NCBI GenBank assembly: GCA_026874595.1
Contig: CM049310.1
Location: 69,451,556 to 69,515,555, forward strand
Reading direction: 5' to 3'
Source of the DNA: Sipunculus nudus
Lineage: Eukaryota > Annelida > Sipuncula > Golfingiida > Sipunculidae
DNA length: 64,000 bases
The notes beneath the pieces are model-generated. The model was not told the origin of the DNA. It worked only from the letters and a program-made list of their open reading frames with translations, and ran no database searches. The position numbers and the translations under genes were made by a program. Below are positions 23,901 through 37,401 of the stretch, piece by piece. The first letter of the stretch is position 1. Each line of letters opens with the position of its first letter.

Positions 23901-26900
23901 CGTAATCTTATTTCTAGAACCTCTACGTGGTTACATGGACTCTGTACTAAGCCTGAGCTCTTGGATCAGAATAATCATGTTTGTCTGTATATCTATTCAT
24001 TGTTACAAATAATAGGAACCATGACGAAATGGTCTTAATGCAGCAAGCAACAGCTGCATATACATATCTTGAAGAATGTTCTGTGTCGTTCAGCAATTTC
24101 TGAAAACCGTTTTGATGCTATTTTATACAAGGCTATGGCGTTTCTATTTTTCAATATCGATTCTTTTCTAAACCAGAGTAATATTCATTCTTTGCAGAGC
24201 AATCGATAATCGTAATCATTCTAGCTAGATCTATCCATAATCGTATCGTATCGATCGAGAAATCGAGATATCGCTCCTGTGTAAAAAAACTATTAGGGGA
24301 CTTCTTGAGGACGTGGGAAAACTAAATCATTGTTCAATTATCATGTTTAGGACTATATGGCTTCTCCTGCATTATTTCAGATAGTGTCTCTTCTCCTCTC
24401 ATTGACTGGCATCATCCTCATCACATATCACAAGAATTTCGGCAGTACCGCCATGTGGGGCGCCATCTTGGCGGCAGGGTCAGCTACAGGGGCAGCCTTC
24501 TATAAAGTAAGTACGAATCAAAGTTAGGCGCCGTATTTATATAGCGCGAATTCTCCGATGGTCGGACTCACAGGGCAATTCACACACACATACCCACATA
24601 CCATTTCATAAAAATCTACTCTCAGTGCCTGACCCAAGAAAAAAAAATGATGCATATTAAATACCAAAAGCTTACCGAAAGATATACGTTTTTAAATCAG
24701 TTCTCAATGATACGAGAGTTGGAGGTTTTCTAAGTGTAAAGGGAAGTGAATTCCAAACATTTAGGCTATGAAACGGAAGGAACTTTCACCGACTTTCATA
24801 CGCAAAAGCCGATTGGCTATTTTTTCAGACAAATATGATGGAAGTGATTCATCAAAATGGCGGTAAACAAAAACAGCAATTTTGTACTGTATGCGGTACT
24901 TGACTTGAAGCCAATGGAGCTGTTTGAACAACGACGTGACGTGGTGATTCTATAAAGTGCTGCTAAGTTATATATAATGCATTTGTCAGTATATAACGGC
25001 ATATTTTGGGCGAAAAGGCATCCGAAGTAAGGAAACGCATGCACTTTGATCAGTTACATATGCTGGCACGGCGGTCAGGGGATATGTGCGTCGGTACTTA
25101 TTGATAATAGCAACTAATACATTGTGTCAAGTATCTGTGATCCATCCTGGCTTCACTGTGTGCACATCGAGTGTCATGTGATCAAAGACGTATAAGTATA
25201 ATATTTAAATTTTCTGTTTCAGGCTTTGTTCCAGAAGGTATTCGGGACGCCCAATGCTGGCCAAACCTCGACCCTAATGTCATGTTTAGGTGAGAATCTA
25301 CAAACATATATGTTTAAACATGTTAATCACTGCGTTGAGATAATTCATGCAATACATAATTATCTAATACTTATAAAAGGAATTCGTTTTACCTTTGTCC
25401 TCAATGTTCTCTGAAACCACGCTGCGTATGACACTGAACCATACCCCATTTTAAAGGTTATTATTCCCGCAGTGACATGACCTCTATGATAATCAATAAT
25501 TTTATAGTACATTATTTGGTACAGGAACACGAATTAATAGGGTTAATATCAGGACATTATATAAATGTGAAATAAGCAATTATTATATGTAAATGTTTCT
25601 ATAAAAAGCTTCATAAAGTTATTTACTGTTTTATGAACTGTAACAATATGTGAACATATGACCTGATTGTTTAATTGGCTGTAGCGATATGTGCACGTCG
25701 TATAACCTGGACAGGATGGGGTTTGGATTGCACAATAATAATAAAATAATTAAAATAATATAACCTGCACTTAGCAAAAATACCCAGTTGTAATATGAGT
25801 GAAAAAAATTATACATGCGTGTCTTCTGGTCATATATTGTTCCAGCTCTAGGTATACTGGACCAAACACGTTCAGGATAACACAAGTGTGGTTTGTTTAT
25901 TCATGCCGGGTGGGCGTGTCACCGGTAGCGCTGTTAAATACGGGTCGGGTCATGCTAATCAATGTAGTGCTATTCTATGCTACCTCCGCAATACGACTTC
26001 TTACATTTGACAGACTACATTGGAATCGTTATTTGTTGGTGACACCCCTGAGAACGCTTTATATATTCGCGAACACACACCAAGCCTAAAGTAATTGTCT
26101 TGCCCAGCCGCCATCTTGAAAATCCCACTGGGCGCCGCCATGCGGCCAAGCAATTCCAGGGCGTAGCTGTGGACCGGGTACCACGATGCCTCATATCAAC
26201 CTCTTCTTTACATGACTAACAATAGTAACCAGTCAAATATCATAAAAATTCTGAATGCGCCGTGTATTTTCCGGCAAGTAAGAGTAAACATCATCACTGA
26301 CGAGGTCTTCAAGGTAAACATACCGATGTTTGAATTTTTGCCCCAAACAAAGCGTCACAAAATAAATGTAAAAATCTATTTGTATAAATCTTATTGAGAC
26401 AATATCACAGCGAATATCTATATTTTCTTTTAAATTTTACAGGGATCGAAATATTACATTCCCGAATTCCCGAGGAAGCTAACTTTGCTGTCGGGAATGC
26501 ATGGTTTTGACACGGAATTCCCGAGCGGGAATGTAGAATTTTTTTACTTGACATCGAGCCTGGATAAACTGAAAAAGATGTGTAGAATTTTTATTACTAA
26601 GTCGCGTTAAATGGCCATTTTTCAATTTAGCAGTGAAATCAGAAAGCCAGAATTGTTTAGTATTAATTCGCGATGGTGCACTTGTACCCACATTCATTGT
26701 CAAAAAGGCGTGTTCCATTGCAAACAGTACCGGGAGCTCGTTTGGTTGCATGCAATGACCCTAATACAGGTGTCACCTGCTCCGCGAGTGTACCCAAAAT
26801 ACCACAAGGTTGACCTTTATTCAAATTCCACCTATTCGATCAGGGGAATATCCTTCCCCCAAACGGCAATGCAAGGAACGGAAGCTGTTTTTTTCCATTC

Positions 26901-29900
26901 CGTGCACAGAGTACAATTTTAGCGTAATCATCAAGATATTTTACGTTTGAGTATACTATAACGATTAGAAGTAACTTAAAGCGGGTCTCCCCAATCTCAG
27001 TCTCACGGCAGACCAATCGAGCCAATCAAAGGTCGCCATTTCTTTCATTTGCATATTTCTACTCTAGACTGAACATGTCACGTGTTTTTATTTGAATAGG
27101 GATTCCCCTCATACTATATGGGCCTCACGGCCATGTGACCTCGCTGAAGCCCAGTATTATAATAAGTTCGAACCCGGGAATATACCTTGACGAAAGTGAG
27201 ATGTTTCTCGTGACTAAGTAACTCGTTATCGCAGTATAATTCATACGAAAACGTCACAACTCAGAAGAACGGAACTATTCAATTGTTGACTGTTTTATTA
27301 TGCCCCCGCCACAAAGTGGCCGGGGCATATAGTTTTACCCATGTCCGTCCTTCCGTCCTTCCGTCATTCCGAAATCAAACAGTTGTACGGACTTTTTTTC
27401 GCAATGCCTGCAGATATTGTCCCGATTTTTGGTGTGTGGGCAGATATAGACCAGTTACAGATCGAGTTCGCGTTTCGTCCCGGTTGACCTACTTTTGACC
27501 GTTTTACGGCTCCTAAACTTAGAAAATTTCATGAAAAATAGAAATTTCATGACAAATACACATGTACGGGCTTTTTTTCGCAATGCCTGCAGATATTGGC
27601 CTGATTTTTGGTGTGTAGGCAGATAATGACCAGTTACAGATCGAGTTCGCGTTTTGTCCCAGTTGACCTACTTTTGACTGTTTTATGGCTCCTAAACTTA
27701 GAAAATTTCATGAAAAATAGAAATTTTCATGACAAATACACATGTACGGACTTTTTTTCACAATGCCTGCAGATATTGGCCTGATTTTTTGTGTGTGGGC
27801 AGATAATGACCAGTTACAGATCGAGTTCGCGTTTCGTCCCGGTTGACCTATTTTTGAACGTTTAACCCCTCCTTAACTTAGAAAATTTCATGAAAAATAG
27901 AAATATTCATGACAGATACACATGTACGGACTTTTTTCGCAATGCCTGCATATATTGGCCTGATTTTTGGTGTTTTGGCAGATATAGACCAGTTACAGAT
28001 CAAGTTCACGTTTCGTCCCGGTTGACCTACTTTTGACCGTTTTACGGCTCCTGAACATAGAAAATTTCATGAAAAATATGAAATTTCATGACAAATACAC
28101 ATGTACGGACTATTTTTCGCAATGCCTGCAGATATTGGTCTGATTTTTGGTGTGTGGGTAGATATTGACCAGTTACAGATAGAGTTTGCGTTTCGTCCCA
28201 GTTGACCTACTTTTGATTGTTTTACGGCTCCTAAACTTAGAAAATTTCATGAAAAATAGAAATATTCATGACAGATACACATGTACGGACTTTTTTCGCA
28301 ATGCCTGCATATATTGGCCTGATTTTTGGTGTGTGGGCAGATATAGACCAGTTACAGATCAAGTTCACGTTTCGTCCCGGTTGACCTACTTTTGACCGTT
28401 TTACGGCTCCTGAACATAGAAAATTTCATGACAAATACACATGTACGGACTATTTTTCGCAATGCCTGCAGATATTGGCCTGATTTTTGGTGTGTGGGCA
28501 GATATTGACCTGTTACAGATAGAGTTTGCGTTTCGTCCCAGTTGACCTACTTTTGATTGTTTTACGGCTCCTAAACTTAGAAAATTTCATGAAAAATAGA
28601 AATATTCATGACAGATACACATGTACGGACTTTTTTTCGCAATGCCTGCATATATTGGCTTGATTTTTGGTGTGTGGGCAGATATAGACCAGTTACAGAT
28701 CAAGTTCACGTTTCGTCCCGGTTGACCTACTTATGACTGTTTTACGGCTCCTGAACATAGAAAATTACATGAAAAATATGAAATTTCATGACAAATACAC
28801 ATGTACGGACTTTTTATTCGCAATGCCTGCAGATATTGGCCTGATTTTTGGTGTGTGGGCAGATATTGACCAGTTACAGATAGAGTTCGCGTTTCGTCCC
28901 CGTTGACCTACTGTTGATTGTTTTACGGCTCCGAAACTTAGAAAATTTCATGAAAAATAGAAATTTTCATGACAAATACACATGTACAGACTTTTTTTCA
29001 CAATGCCTGCAGATATTGGCCTGTTTTTTTGTGTTCTGGCAGATAATGACCAGTTACAGATCGAGTTTGCGTTTCGTCCCGGTTGACCTACTTTTGACCG
29101 TTTAACGGCTCCTGAACATAGAAAATTTCATAAAAAATATGAAATTTCATGACAAATACACATGTACGGACTTTTTTTTCACAATGCCTGCAGATATTGG
29201 CCTGATTTTTGGTGTGTGGGCAGATAATGACCAGTTACAGATCGAGTTCACGTTTTGTCCCAGTTGACCTACTTTTGACCATTTGACTGCTCCTGAACAT
29301 AGAAAGTTTCATGAAAAATAGAAATTTTCATAACAAATCCATATGTACTGACTTTTTTTCCTCAATGCCTGCAGATACCACCCTGATTTTTTCATGTGTG
29401 GGCAGATAGTGACAGTTACAGATGGAGTTCGCGTTTCGTCCCGGTTGACCTACTTTTGATTGTTTTACGGCTCCTAAACATAGAAAATTTCATGAAAGAC
29501 AGAAATTTTTATGGAAAATGCACATGTATGGACTTTTTTTCACAATGCCTGCATATACTGGCATGATTTTTGGTGTGTTGCTTGATAATGACCCGTTACA
29601 GATCGAGTTTGCATTTTGCCCTTGTTGACCTACTTTTGACCATAAGACACCTCCTGAACTTAAAAAATTGGTCAAAATTTTCCAAATGTTTCTTATTTGC
29701 CCAAGGCGGGGGCATTCGTGTCGTTCTGACACATCTAGTATATTCTCGGACCTGGAATCTGGACGATTAATCGTTTGATACTGGTCAGGCAAGTATGTTG
29801 TGGCGACTGTCACCGTCACGGAAAAAAATAATGGACCTGGCTGCCAATAATATGTAACGAAATTGATAGGGGTGATTTTAAATGCATGAATGAAAAGGAA

Positions 29901-32900
29901 AAACCTTGTTCTAAGTGTTAAATAACATAATCAGTCATATTAAGTATGACTTGGCAACGCTTAACAATCCATGGCGTGCCTTTTAAAATATTTATTGTAT
30001 ATGGTTTCTCTCTCCAATTAATAGATTTAAGAGAACAAAATAATTAAGAATAAGTGTTGTTATGCAGATTCATAGAGAACAGATTATGAAGATGAAGATG
30101 GGCTCTTCAAAGGACAAGTTATGTTGTTCATTTTACCACTATAACCCAATTCTGTGTGAGGGAATGTAACTTCTAAATGGGGAATGTAACAGCACTGCAC
30201 AGCATTCCCCCAGGGGAATGTAACTTTTTTCCATTATTTCTATCCCTGTTTTAGAGAATAAAAAATGAGCCAATAGGGGCGGATCCAGGATTTATAAAAG
30301 CGGTGGGGGGGGGGGGGGGGGGGGTCCAACCCGGGAAGACTAATGAGAAAACCTAATAAAGGTCCATAGGTGCGAAAAGGGGGAGTCCAGGCCAAAAAAT
30401 TGGTCTGAAACCCTTTAAAAAAAGGTTGCGTCGGTTGACACGGGGGGGGGGGGGGGGGGGGAGGACCGGATCCGCACCCTTCCCCTGCATCCGCTCCTGG
30501 TCAACATTCCTCATCTCAGTTAATACATCTCCCCAGCCCCTGTAAAAAGGCCGGTATACCGGTTTTATCAGCTAGTGTAAAATAAATACTTTATATTTAT
30601 ATTTAAGTAACTATGCCATGTGCACCTGCGGTGAAATGTAAACTAGGCTAGTGTCGAGCAAGACGTGTATGAAGCAAAGATTTTTGACAATTACATAAAG
30701 AATGTGAAATTATTATAAATAATAAAGGGATAATCTTTAAGATCAAAATCCATGAATGGCCAGTTCCTTTATGACGTCAATGGGCGATCATCTGAAAGAT
30801 TGAGGGACATAATAAGCCTGACTGAACGAAGTACAAATAACGTATCAGTAACACTACAGATAATAAGATGCTTTTTTAGTTCACCAGCGGGTACCGAGAT
30901 CATCTTCACGGAGAAATTAAAGTAGAAATTGGATTGTTTTGTTCTGATTACGGTATCAAATTGGACGAAGGAAAGGTTTAGCTCCAACCGTTCTTTTAAA
31001 TCTAAAAAAAAGAAACATTGTTTGAATATTACAAAATTACTCTTTGAAAAAAAAATGCTTGTAAAATATTCATGCATGTGATCGGCTTATTCTGTTCTCC
31101 GTCTTTGCTTGTCTGGTTACTTTATATAAATAATGTAATGGCAAAGTACTTGAACTGCTCGAGGCCAGGCTTCTCTCATCGATTTCGTTATCGGTACCTG
31201 GAGTCGTCTAGTTAACAGAAGCTTAATTTATTACCATGGTAACCACAGTAAACTCAATTGGAAATGAAATATGACACGAGAAACGTATGCACTTTTCGTT
31301 CTGCGTCGTAGCTCGTGTGTTGATTCTTTTCCTACGCGACATGTTATCTTATTTGTGGGGAGTCAGGAGTGATGGCCGTTTCCCCTTTGTGACCTTTCTT
31401 GAATGTGATGCCTGTTTCCTTTTGTGACCTTTCAGGTAGGTGATGATAACAGAGGCGATCCAGGATTAAGGGAAAAAAAAAGGGGGGGGGGGGGGTCAAA
31501 CCTAGGTGTACTAATGACAAAGCTAAAAAAGGTTCCCTGGTTCGGAAAAGGGGGGTCCAGCCGCAAAAATTCGTCTGAAACCCTACAAATAGGTTGCTTC
31601 GGCTGATAAAAAAAGGTCCTGACCCCCTGGTTACCCCTGGATCCGCTTCTGGATTATATTTCCCGGAGATTATTTATGTGTTAGTTCATTCTTTCAGTTT
31701 GTAATTGCTTAGATGTGCTTTGGCTCTTTCCTCTTTGTCTCGATATTTCATTGTCCTGTACTGCTGCAAGTTCTGCCTCCTGTGTTTTTCTCATCTTCAT
31801 ACTATTTGGTCATCGGCAGCTAGACGTGCTCTCACAGACTTTGATTCAGATTTTTTGGCTCAATTGCCGTGTTAATTATTCATAAAATAAATCTCAGAAC
31901 GGCTTGATGAATTAAGGTTTATGAAAGTGTATATAACTGCCAAATCCTTGACAGTATGAAGTTGTTTTTTTTTTTCACCTCTCTAGGGCTACGTCACTCT
32001 TTATCTATTATCCTACTTCTTCTACGGGTCTTGCAGCCTGTGTATTTTTGTCTTTTAGGGTTGTGTAACCTGTCTATTGGTTGGCCTCTGCTGCTGGTCC
32101 TGTACTTTACCAAGGCTGAACCAATCGTCTGGTCCAGCGTTCCCTGGGACGGCATAGCTGGCGCAACAAGCACAGCAATGGGTTAGTCTGGTTTGTTATA
32201 ATTTATTCTTATCCGTCACCCGTGTTCATATTCCATGTGTGACATACATTGAACAGCCATGGATCAATATGTGGCTTACGCTCCCGAGGCAGCCGAAATC
32301 TTACGCTTCTAAAGAAGCAACTGATTTTCACGCTGCCAGCTTTGACCGTTTATGATATATTTATAGACACCAGATGGCGGTTCGTTTTCCTCTGAAAAAA
32401 AAACGCCCGTATGATGCATGTGACAAGCAGCCAACCAGATGCCAATAAACAAACACTCGACAGGCATCCTGGCTCCGCCCATAGCTGCGCTTCAAGCGCC
32501 GTTTGAAGACAGTTTACGGTCTAATTTTAACTGCTTCCTCTGCATTCTCGCATCATCGACCGATTCCATTCTGTCAGTATGACTGTGTTAGCGTAGCCAT
32601 GTATCTGCTGTCTGCAGAACTGAAACCAGCCAGCGAGGTGTGCACGCAGCCTTTGTTGTTACGTTTCGATTGAAATACAGCTCACCGGCCGGGCATCCTA
32701 TGTGCCCAAGGCCCTAAGCAAACCACGTCTGCGGCAATTCTCTCTGAGCCTGTGGCCTGTTCAGACGGTTACCGGGGCGATGTCACTCAAAACGAAATGA
32801 ACATGATTGGCTCCGCGTATTCCTCGCTTGGCTGTGTCTTCCAGCACAAGGTCTCATCTGATTGGACAAAAATACAGTGCTCCCCTCTGGTGTAGCAATT

Positions 32901-35900
32901 CAGGATACGAGGTCATAACAAACAGCGCTTACCATATAGGAAGTAGGCCTATAGTTAAAGCGCTGTGTAAAGAGCGTATATGTGGCTTAGATGGTATTGA
33001 TATTTGGCTGATGATTTGGCTATTGATATTACGCCGCCGAGGAATTCCAGTTTACAAATCTTTAAATGACAGCTACTTAGGACTTTTTTTTCACCAGATG
33101 ACGCTTGATGAGACCCGTAAGGATTGGCGATGACCTAAAAACATAGCGGTTTACAATGTCCTGTAAGTTAAAGCAATCTTTCATGGCGGTTATACCAGTC
33201 TTTGTCATAGTTAATATACTCGCCATTGCAAGATCATTTAACTTTGCAGTCCCAAGCAATTGTAATCCGACCAATGAGAGCGGGTTTTGCACCCAGCTCG
33301 ACCTCTTTGGTCTGATACTTGGCCTTGCGCCAGCCCTTGCGTGACAAGCCGAAAACCTACTCTACAAAGCAACGGTTGAAACGAAGGAGATCTGAGACGA
33401 CTGCAGTGAATACAACTGCCGCCTAATGGGCGTATGGAACTCTTCATTTGCCCACTCTTTCACTTCCACTCCCAAACCATACTGCACAGGCTCGAACTCA
33501 CAAGAGTAATACTCTACTGGTGAGGGAAAGAAATCCTCCCCCACAATGCACTGCGGCTTCGGCGTAGGTATAAATGTAGTGCAGAGGGCAATATAGACTT
33601 TATAGTCCATTACAGTTATGTTTAATAAGGATTGTTTCAAGGAACATTACCTAAACATGAATATTTCTGTGGATATTTCATGGAATAAGCAAAATTGTAT
33701 GGCATGTGCCTGTGCAGTATATGAACAAAAATTGTTTCCTTGAACTGTGACAAATTTTGATTTTCGAGTTTGACAGGTGAGATAAGTAACCCTGCCATTC
33801 CACAGCTTCTAACTGGAAGAGGTGCGTTTTGAGTAGAAACAACCTCTGGTGGAAGGGAGTTTCCCAATGCCGCAAGCACATTTGGTATATAACAGGATCT
33901 CGTGGTCACTTAAGCCATTCGCAGAGCGTGCATAAATGGCGTCAAATTATTTTCCGAGGGGGGTGGCGTGGACTCACAGACACCCAACCACCCACACACA
34001 CACACACACCCACATAAGGTATTATGTTTCCAGTATAGGTTAATTCTAAACCGGGGTAAAATAATATATTTCATAGTAGACTCATAAATGGAACCAAAGT
34101 CTTAATATAAATATTAATATATTTCATTGGCAAGATATAAATATAATTCTCGGAAAAGTGGGGGGGGGGGGGGGGTGCGTGATTACATTGACCACCCCCC
34201 CCCCCCTTTGCCAAAAATGTTGGGGGAGGGTATATATATCCGCATCCGCCCTATATTGACGCCCCCTATGGGGCATTGAAAACTTAGCTTTTACTGTATG
34301 AGCAGTCTGACCTTGACGTGAACAAACGACTCAATTGGCATTTATATTGGGCTGGTAAGCCTAACTTTGGTCGTTATACAAGCCATACAGGAGAATTTAC
34401 TGCAGTGGTTACCAATCCTGTTGCACTGATATCCTGGTACACTTAGCATTATAGGCTACGAGTGATGAATAACACAAAAGAATACATGTGAACTCATGAA
34501 CCAAACTGAAAATCCGTTTCTATAGTAAAGAGTCATTTCCTGTATAGCGTACAAGTTGTTTGTCGTCAAGTAATCCATGCGAGCTATGCTTGCATTCATG
34601 CTATCAGAAATAAAAATTGAAAAAAAAAATGCAGAATGACTTTAAAGTATGCCAAGTCAAAACGGATATTTAAATACATTTTAAGTTGTAAAGTGAACAT
34701 AAAGTTAGATACATTAAAATTCCCCTTTGGTTGGTGGCATCTCTAGCAAAAATTCCTTCATTTAATATTAACCGAGACGTCATTTTAAATAATTGATAGA
34801 CCAATAAAATATTATAAATTTAATCATTTTATAGAGTCCCTCCGATGCAACACTGTAATTGAGAACAATATTTCACAGGCTTTTTCTTTTTTCTGCCATG
34901 ATATTTTCTTGGCAGAAATGAAATTTAAATGTTTATATTTAAATAAAGTTTAAAATATCTGTTTTAATCAAAAAACGTGCATCGTCTTATAAAATTTAAA
35001 AAAAAGACTATGATTGTTTTTAAATGAAGGTGATTTTGCTGGTGATGCTCCCTCAAGGCCGTGCTTGTCAATGATTATGGTACCGAGGTGACCCCACTGC
35101 CTGCTGATGTTTATTTTTAACCATACCTGCTTTTCTCCAAAGATATTTTACCGCTTTTAAATATCCACCAGCAAAGATTACGAGACTTTCAAGCATAAAA
35201 ACCTTTTAACCATGTCTGCGTTACTAAAGCGTTTTAAGTGCCTGGTTGGAGAGCCCTTGGATGTGGATAATCTTTGATTTGAGGTCACTGTGAGACATGA
35301 TGTGCCATGGTTTGAATGAGGAGTAATGTTTAAAGGAAGTACTATACAATAATCAATGATTTCCAGGTATGGCCATCAAAGGATCACTTAGGTTATTTAT
35401 GGGACCGCAGTCAATATAAGAGGTCAATCCACCATTCTTGTCCCGGGAACTGTGCGTCTAAAGAATCCGTCTGGACCTTGAAGATCAGTGCTAGGTGATC
35501 CCTGTAATTAGATTTGTGGCCTCCATGAACTTGCTTAGCCGGCTCATACTATATGACGTGACGCTCTGCTTTGATCCTATCATACTGGATACGTTCGTTT
35601 GGTAAATATATCTGGCATGGAGACGCTGTCAATTGTTCGGAATACCCTTATTTAATTCTTTTCTGGGCTCAGAGCAGTTTGTTTATTCATCTTTATATAT
35701 ATTTGTTGTCAGTTCAACCGCTCCTGTCCAACCTTATTGTCGCCATTTTATTTTCGTAAAGCTGCCCTAAAATCTACCAGTTTTTAGAGTGAACTATGTA
35801 AAATGGGTAGATGTGATGACGGTATCGGAAAGAAGCAAGGTTCCTACTTTCATTATTTCAATAGCAATCCAGAAGATAAAACCTCATTGGCGGATCCAGA

Positions 35901-37331
35901 GGAGGCGCCCGCGGCGTAACATCTCTCATGTTATTTATTTCTTTTTCTTAATTTATATTCAATTTTTTAAAGTAATTAAAAGTTAAATTAAAGTTATCCA
36001 CAGTTGATCATAACAGTTAATTCATAACTTGAGGATTTTAATGAACAGCTCTGTGATAGCATCCAAATGCTTCTATAGTGATTGACAGAGTCTTTCCATT
36101 ATTACAATCTGGTGGGTCATAACACAAACACCCCCCCCCCCCCCCCCTCCCCCCGCCCCCCCCCCCCCCTAGAAAAACATGCATTTGCCTGTGAGTGAGT
36201 CAAGACCTTCCCCTTAGTCTGTAGAGCCCAGCTTAGGTTTTGATCGACTGTGAAAAATCTCACGACTACCCCCGGCTTATATATACTCGAACTCATGGTC
36301 TGCGTTGCCTAGACCACAGATTGAATGTTTGGACTTTCAAGTTAATACCCAAATTTTGCAGAAATATTATAGCCAGTCACACATGAACCTCCAACCCCTA
36401 ACCACATTATGCAAAGTCATTCAAGAGAACAGAAAATCCCCATTTTTTGTGAATGGTGCCTCAAAAAGTCCTCTTTACATTGTATATTTATTTTTTTTTT
36501 GTAATATCGAAGGGGGGCATATTATATTATTCGATAAATTGGCACACTTGGCCACATTTTTAAATATAACACCTGTATATGGTTGTGCTGAATGTATTAT
36601 GTTTTGTCAGTTTTCAGTTTCCTGGTGTGTTTCGGACCAGCTGTAGTGCCAATTCATTGGGTCGAATGTGGCTATGTGTTTGCCATACCCGTATCTGCAG
36701 GTATGTCACAAGTGGTTGATTATTTTCATCAGTTTTATATATCAATTATACCTATGGTAAATTCTCTGATAAAAAACATAATGGATTAAATTAAACGAAA
36801 AAGTACCGCCTGTTTCAAGGTAATATGTTGTTCTAAAAAACAGAGAAAAACGATTGGCATGCGTTGGTAGGCTTTTCAGTATACAAAGAGAAGTATCTGG
36901 GAGGGTTAAGGAAAACCTCGTTGCAGATTTAAAATTTTAACCTTAGAAATAGTTTAACCTTAAATATGCGGTAGTTGTTTCATGGTTAAATAGTAAATCA
37001 CCACTGGCAGTTTACTTCCTTTATTGCTAGTTTGTCTTATACAGGGGCGTCAATTCAGGGGGGATTGGGGGTATATATCCCCCACTTTTTGGCAAGGGGG
37101 CATGGTCAATGTAATCATCCCCCCATACTATTCAGAGAATAATATTTATATATTTCAAATGAAATATATTAATAAAAAGAAATATAGACTTTGGTTCCAA
37201 TTATGAGTTTACTGTGAAATATTTATATATAAAAGATTTAGAATTAACATATACCTTATTTTTTAAAACCTTACACTTAACTATTATTTATACATGTATT
37301 TGATATATATCACACGGACAATAAAAAGTAA

Positions 37332-37401
<70 letters not shown>

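Larger units (their letters stand above)
18696..24380. other. SLC35F-like intron, 5.7 kb
   Basis: A non-coding intron between exons b and c. It contains a LINE fragment (19552-19760), a GC-richer block at about 20085-20360 of unknown nature, and ATTACT-rich repeat remnants near 21345-21470 and 22828-22990. No further exon is needed, since exon b ends in phase 0 and exon c begins in phase 0. Confidence 0.6.
26440..30248. mobile_element. hAT-like DNA transposon with nested Helitron-like element
   Basis: The left end CAGGGATCGAAATATTACAT and the right end, read on the - strand CAGGGATAGAAATAATGG, are inverted repeats. Both are followed internally by TTACATTCCC-type words, and GGGAATGTAA repeats subterminally at 30163, 30181 and 30224. 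TTTTA lies directly outside each end (26435-26439 and 30249-30253), a 5-bp target duplication. CAGGG termini fit hAT-type elements, a few of which duplicate 5 bp. A 90-codon - strand frame at 26479-26751 reads into the left terminus but does not resemble a transposase. Much of the 3.8 kb is the nested element at 27297-29738. Confidence 0.65.
32182..36610. other. SLC35F-like intron, 4.4 kb
   Basis: Contains an R1 repeat copy (32278-32350), a GC-richer stretch at about 32450-33560 with many overlapping short frames on both strands but no recognised domain, an R2 repeat (33745-33865), a family A MITE (34018-34265), AT-rich sequence to 35000, and a mostly C block at 36130-36169. No additional exon is required by phase. 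Confidence 0.5.

Noticed and set aside
27160-27180. B-box-like GGGTTCGAACT on the - strand as a second SINE
   Set aside because: No A-box at the proper distance and no SINE body or tail nearby.
27283-29105. Open frames with repeated CRYCPDFWCVGRYRPVTD-type peptides
   Set aside because: Translations of the 180-bp array. 180 is a multiple of three, which keeps frames similar from unit to unit without selection, and each is broken by stops.
27374-29700. CRISPR-like array
   Set aside because: Repeats are contiguous 180-bp units without unique spacers, and the context is an animal intron.
32807-33640. Cluster of overlapping frames in intron 5 as a nested gene
   Set aside because: Frames on both strands overlap heavily and none shows a known domain or a consistent exon structure; base composition explains the openness.
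36611-36617. Acceptor at 36617 (TTTTCAG) for exon f
   Set aside because: In the required phase it leads to a stop after nine codons; the acceptor at 36610 keeps the frame and the family motif.
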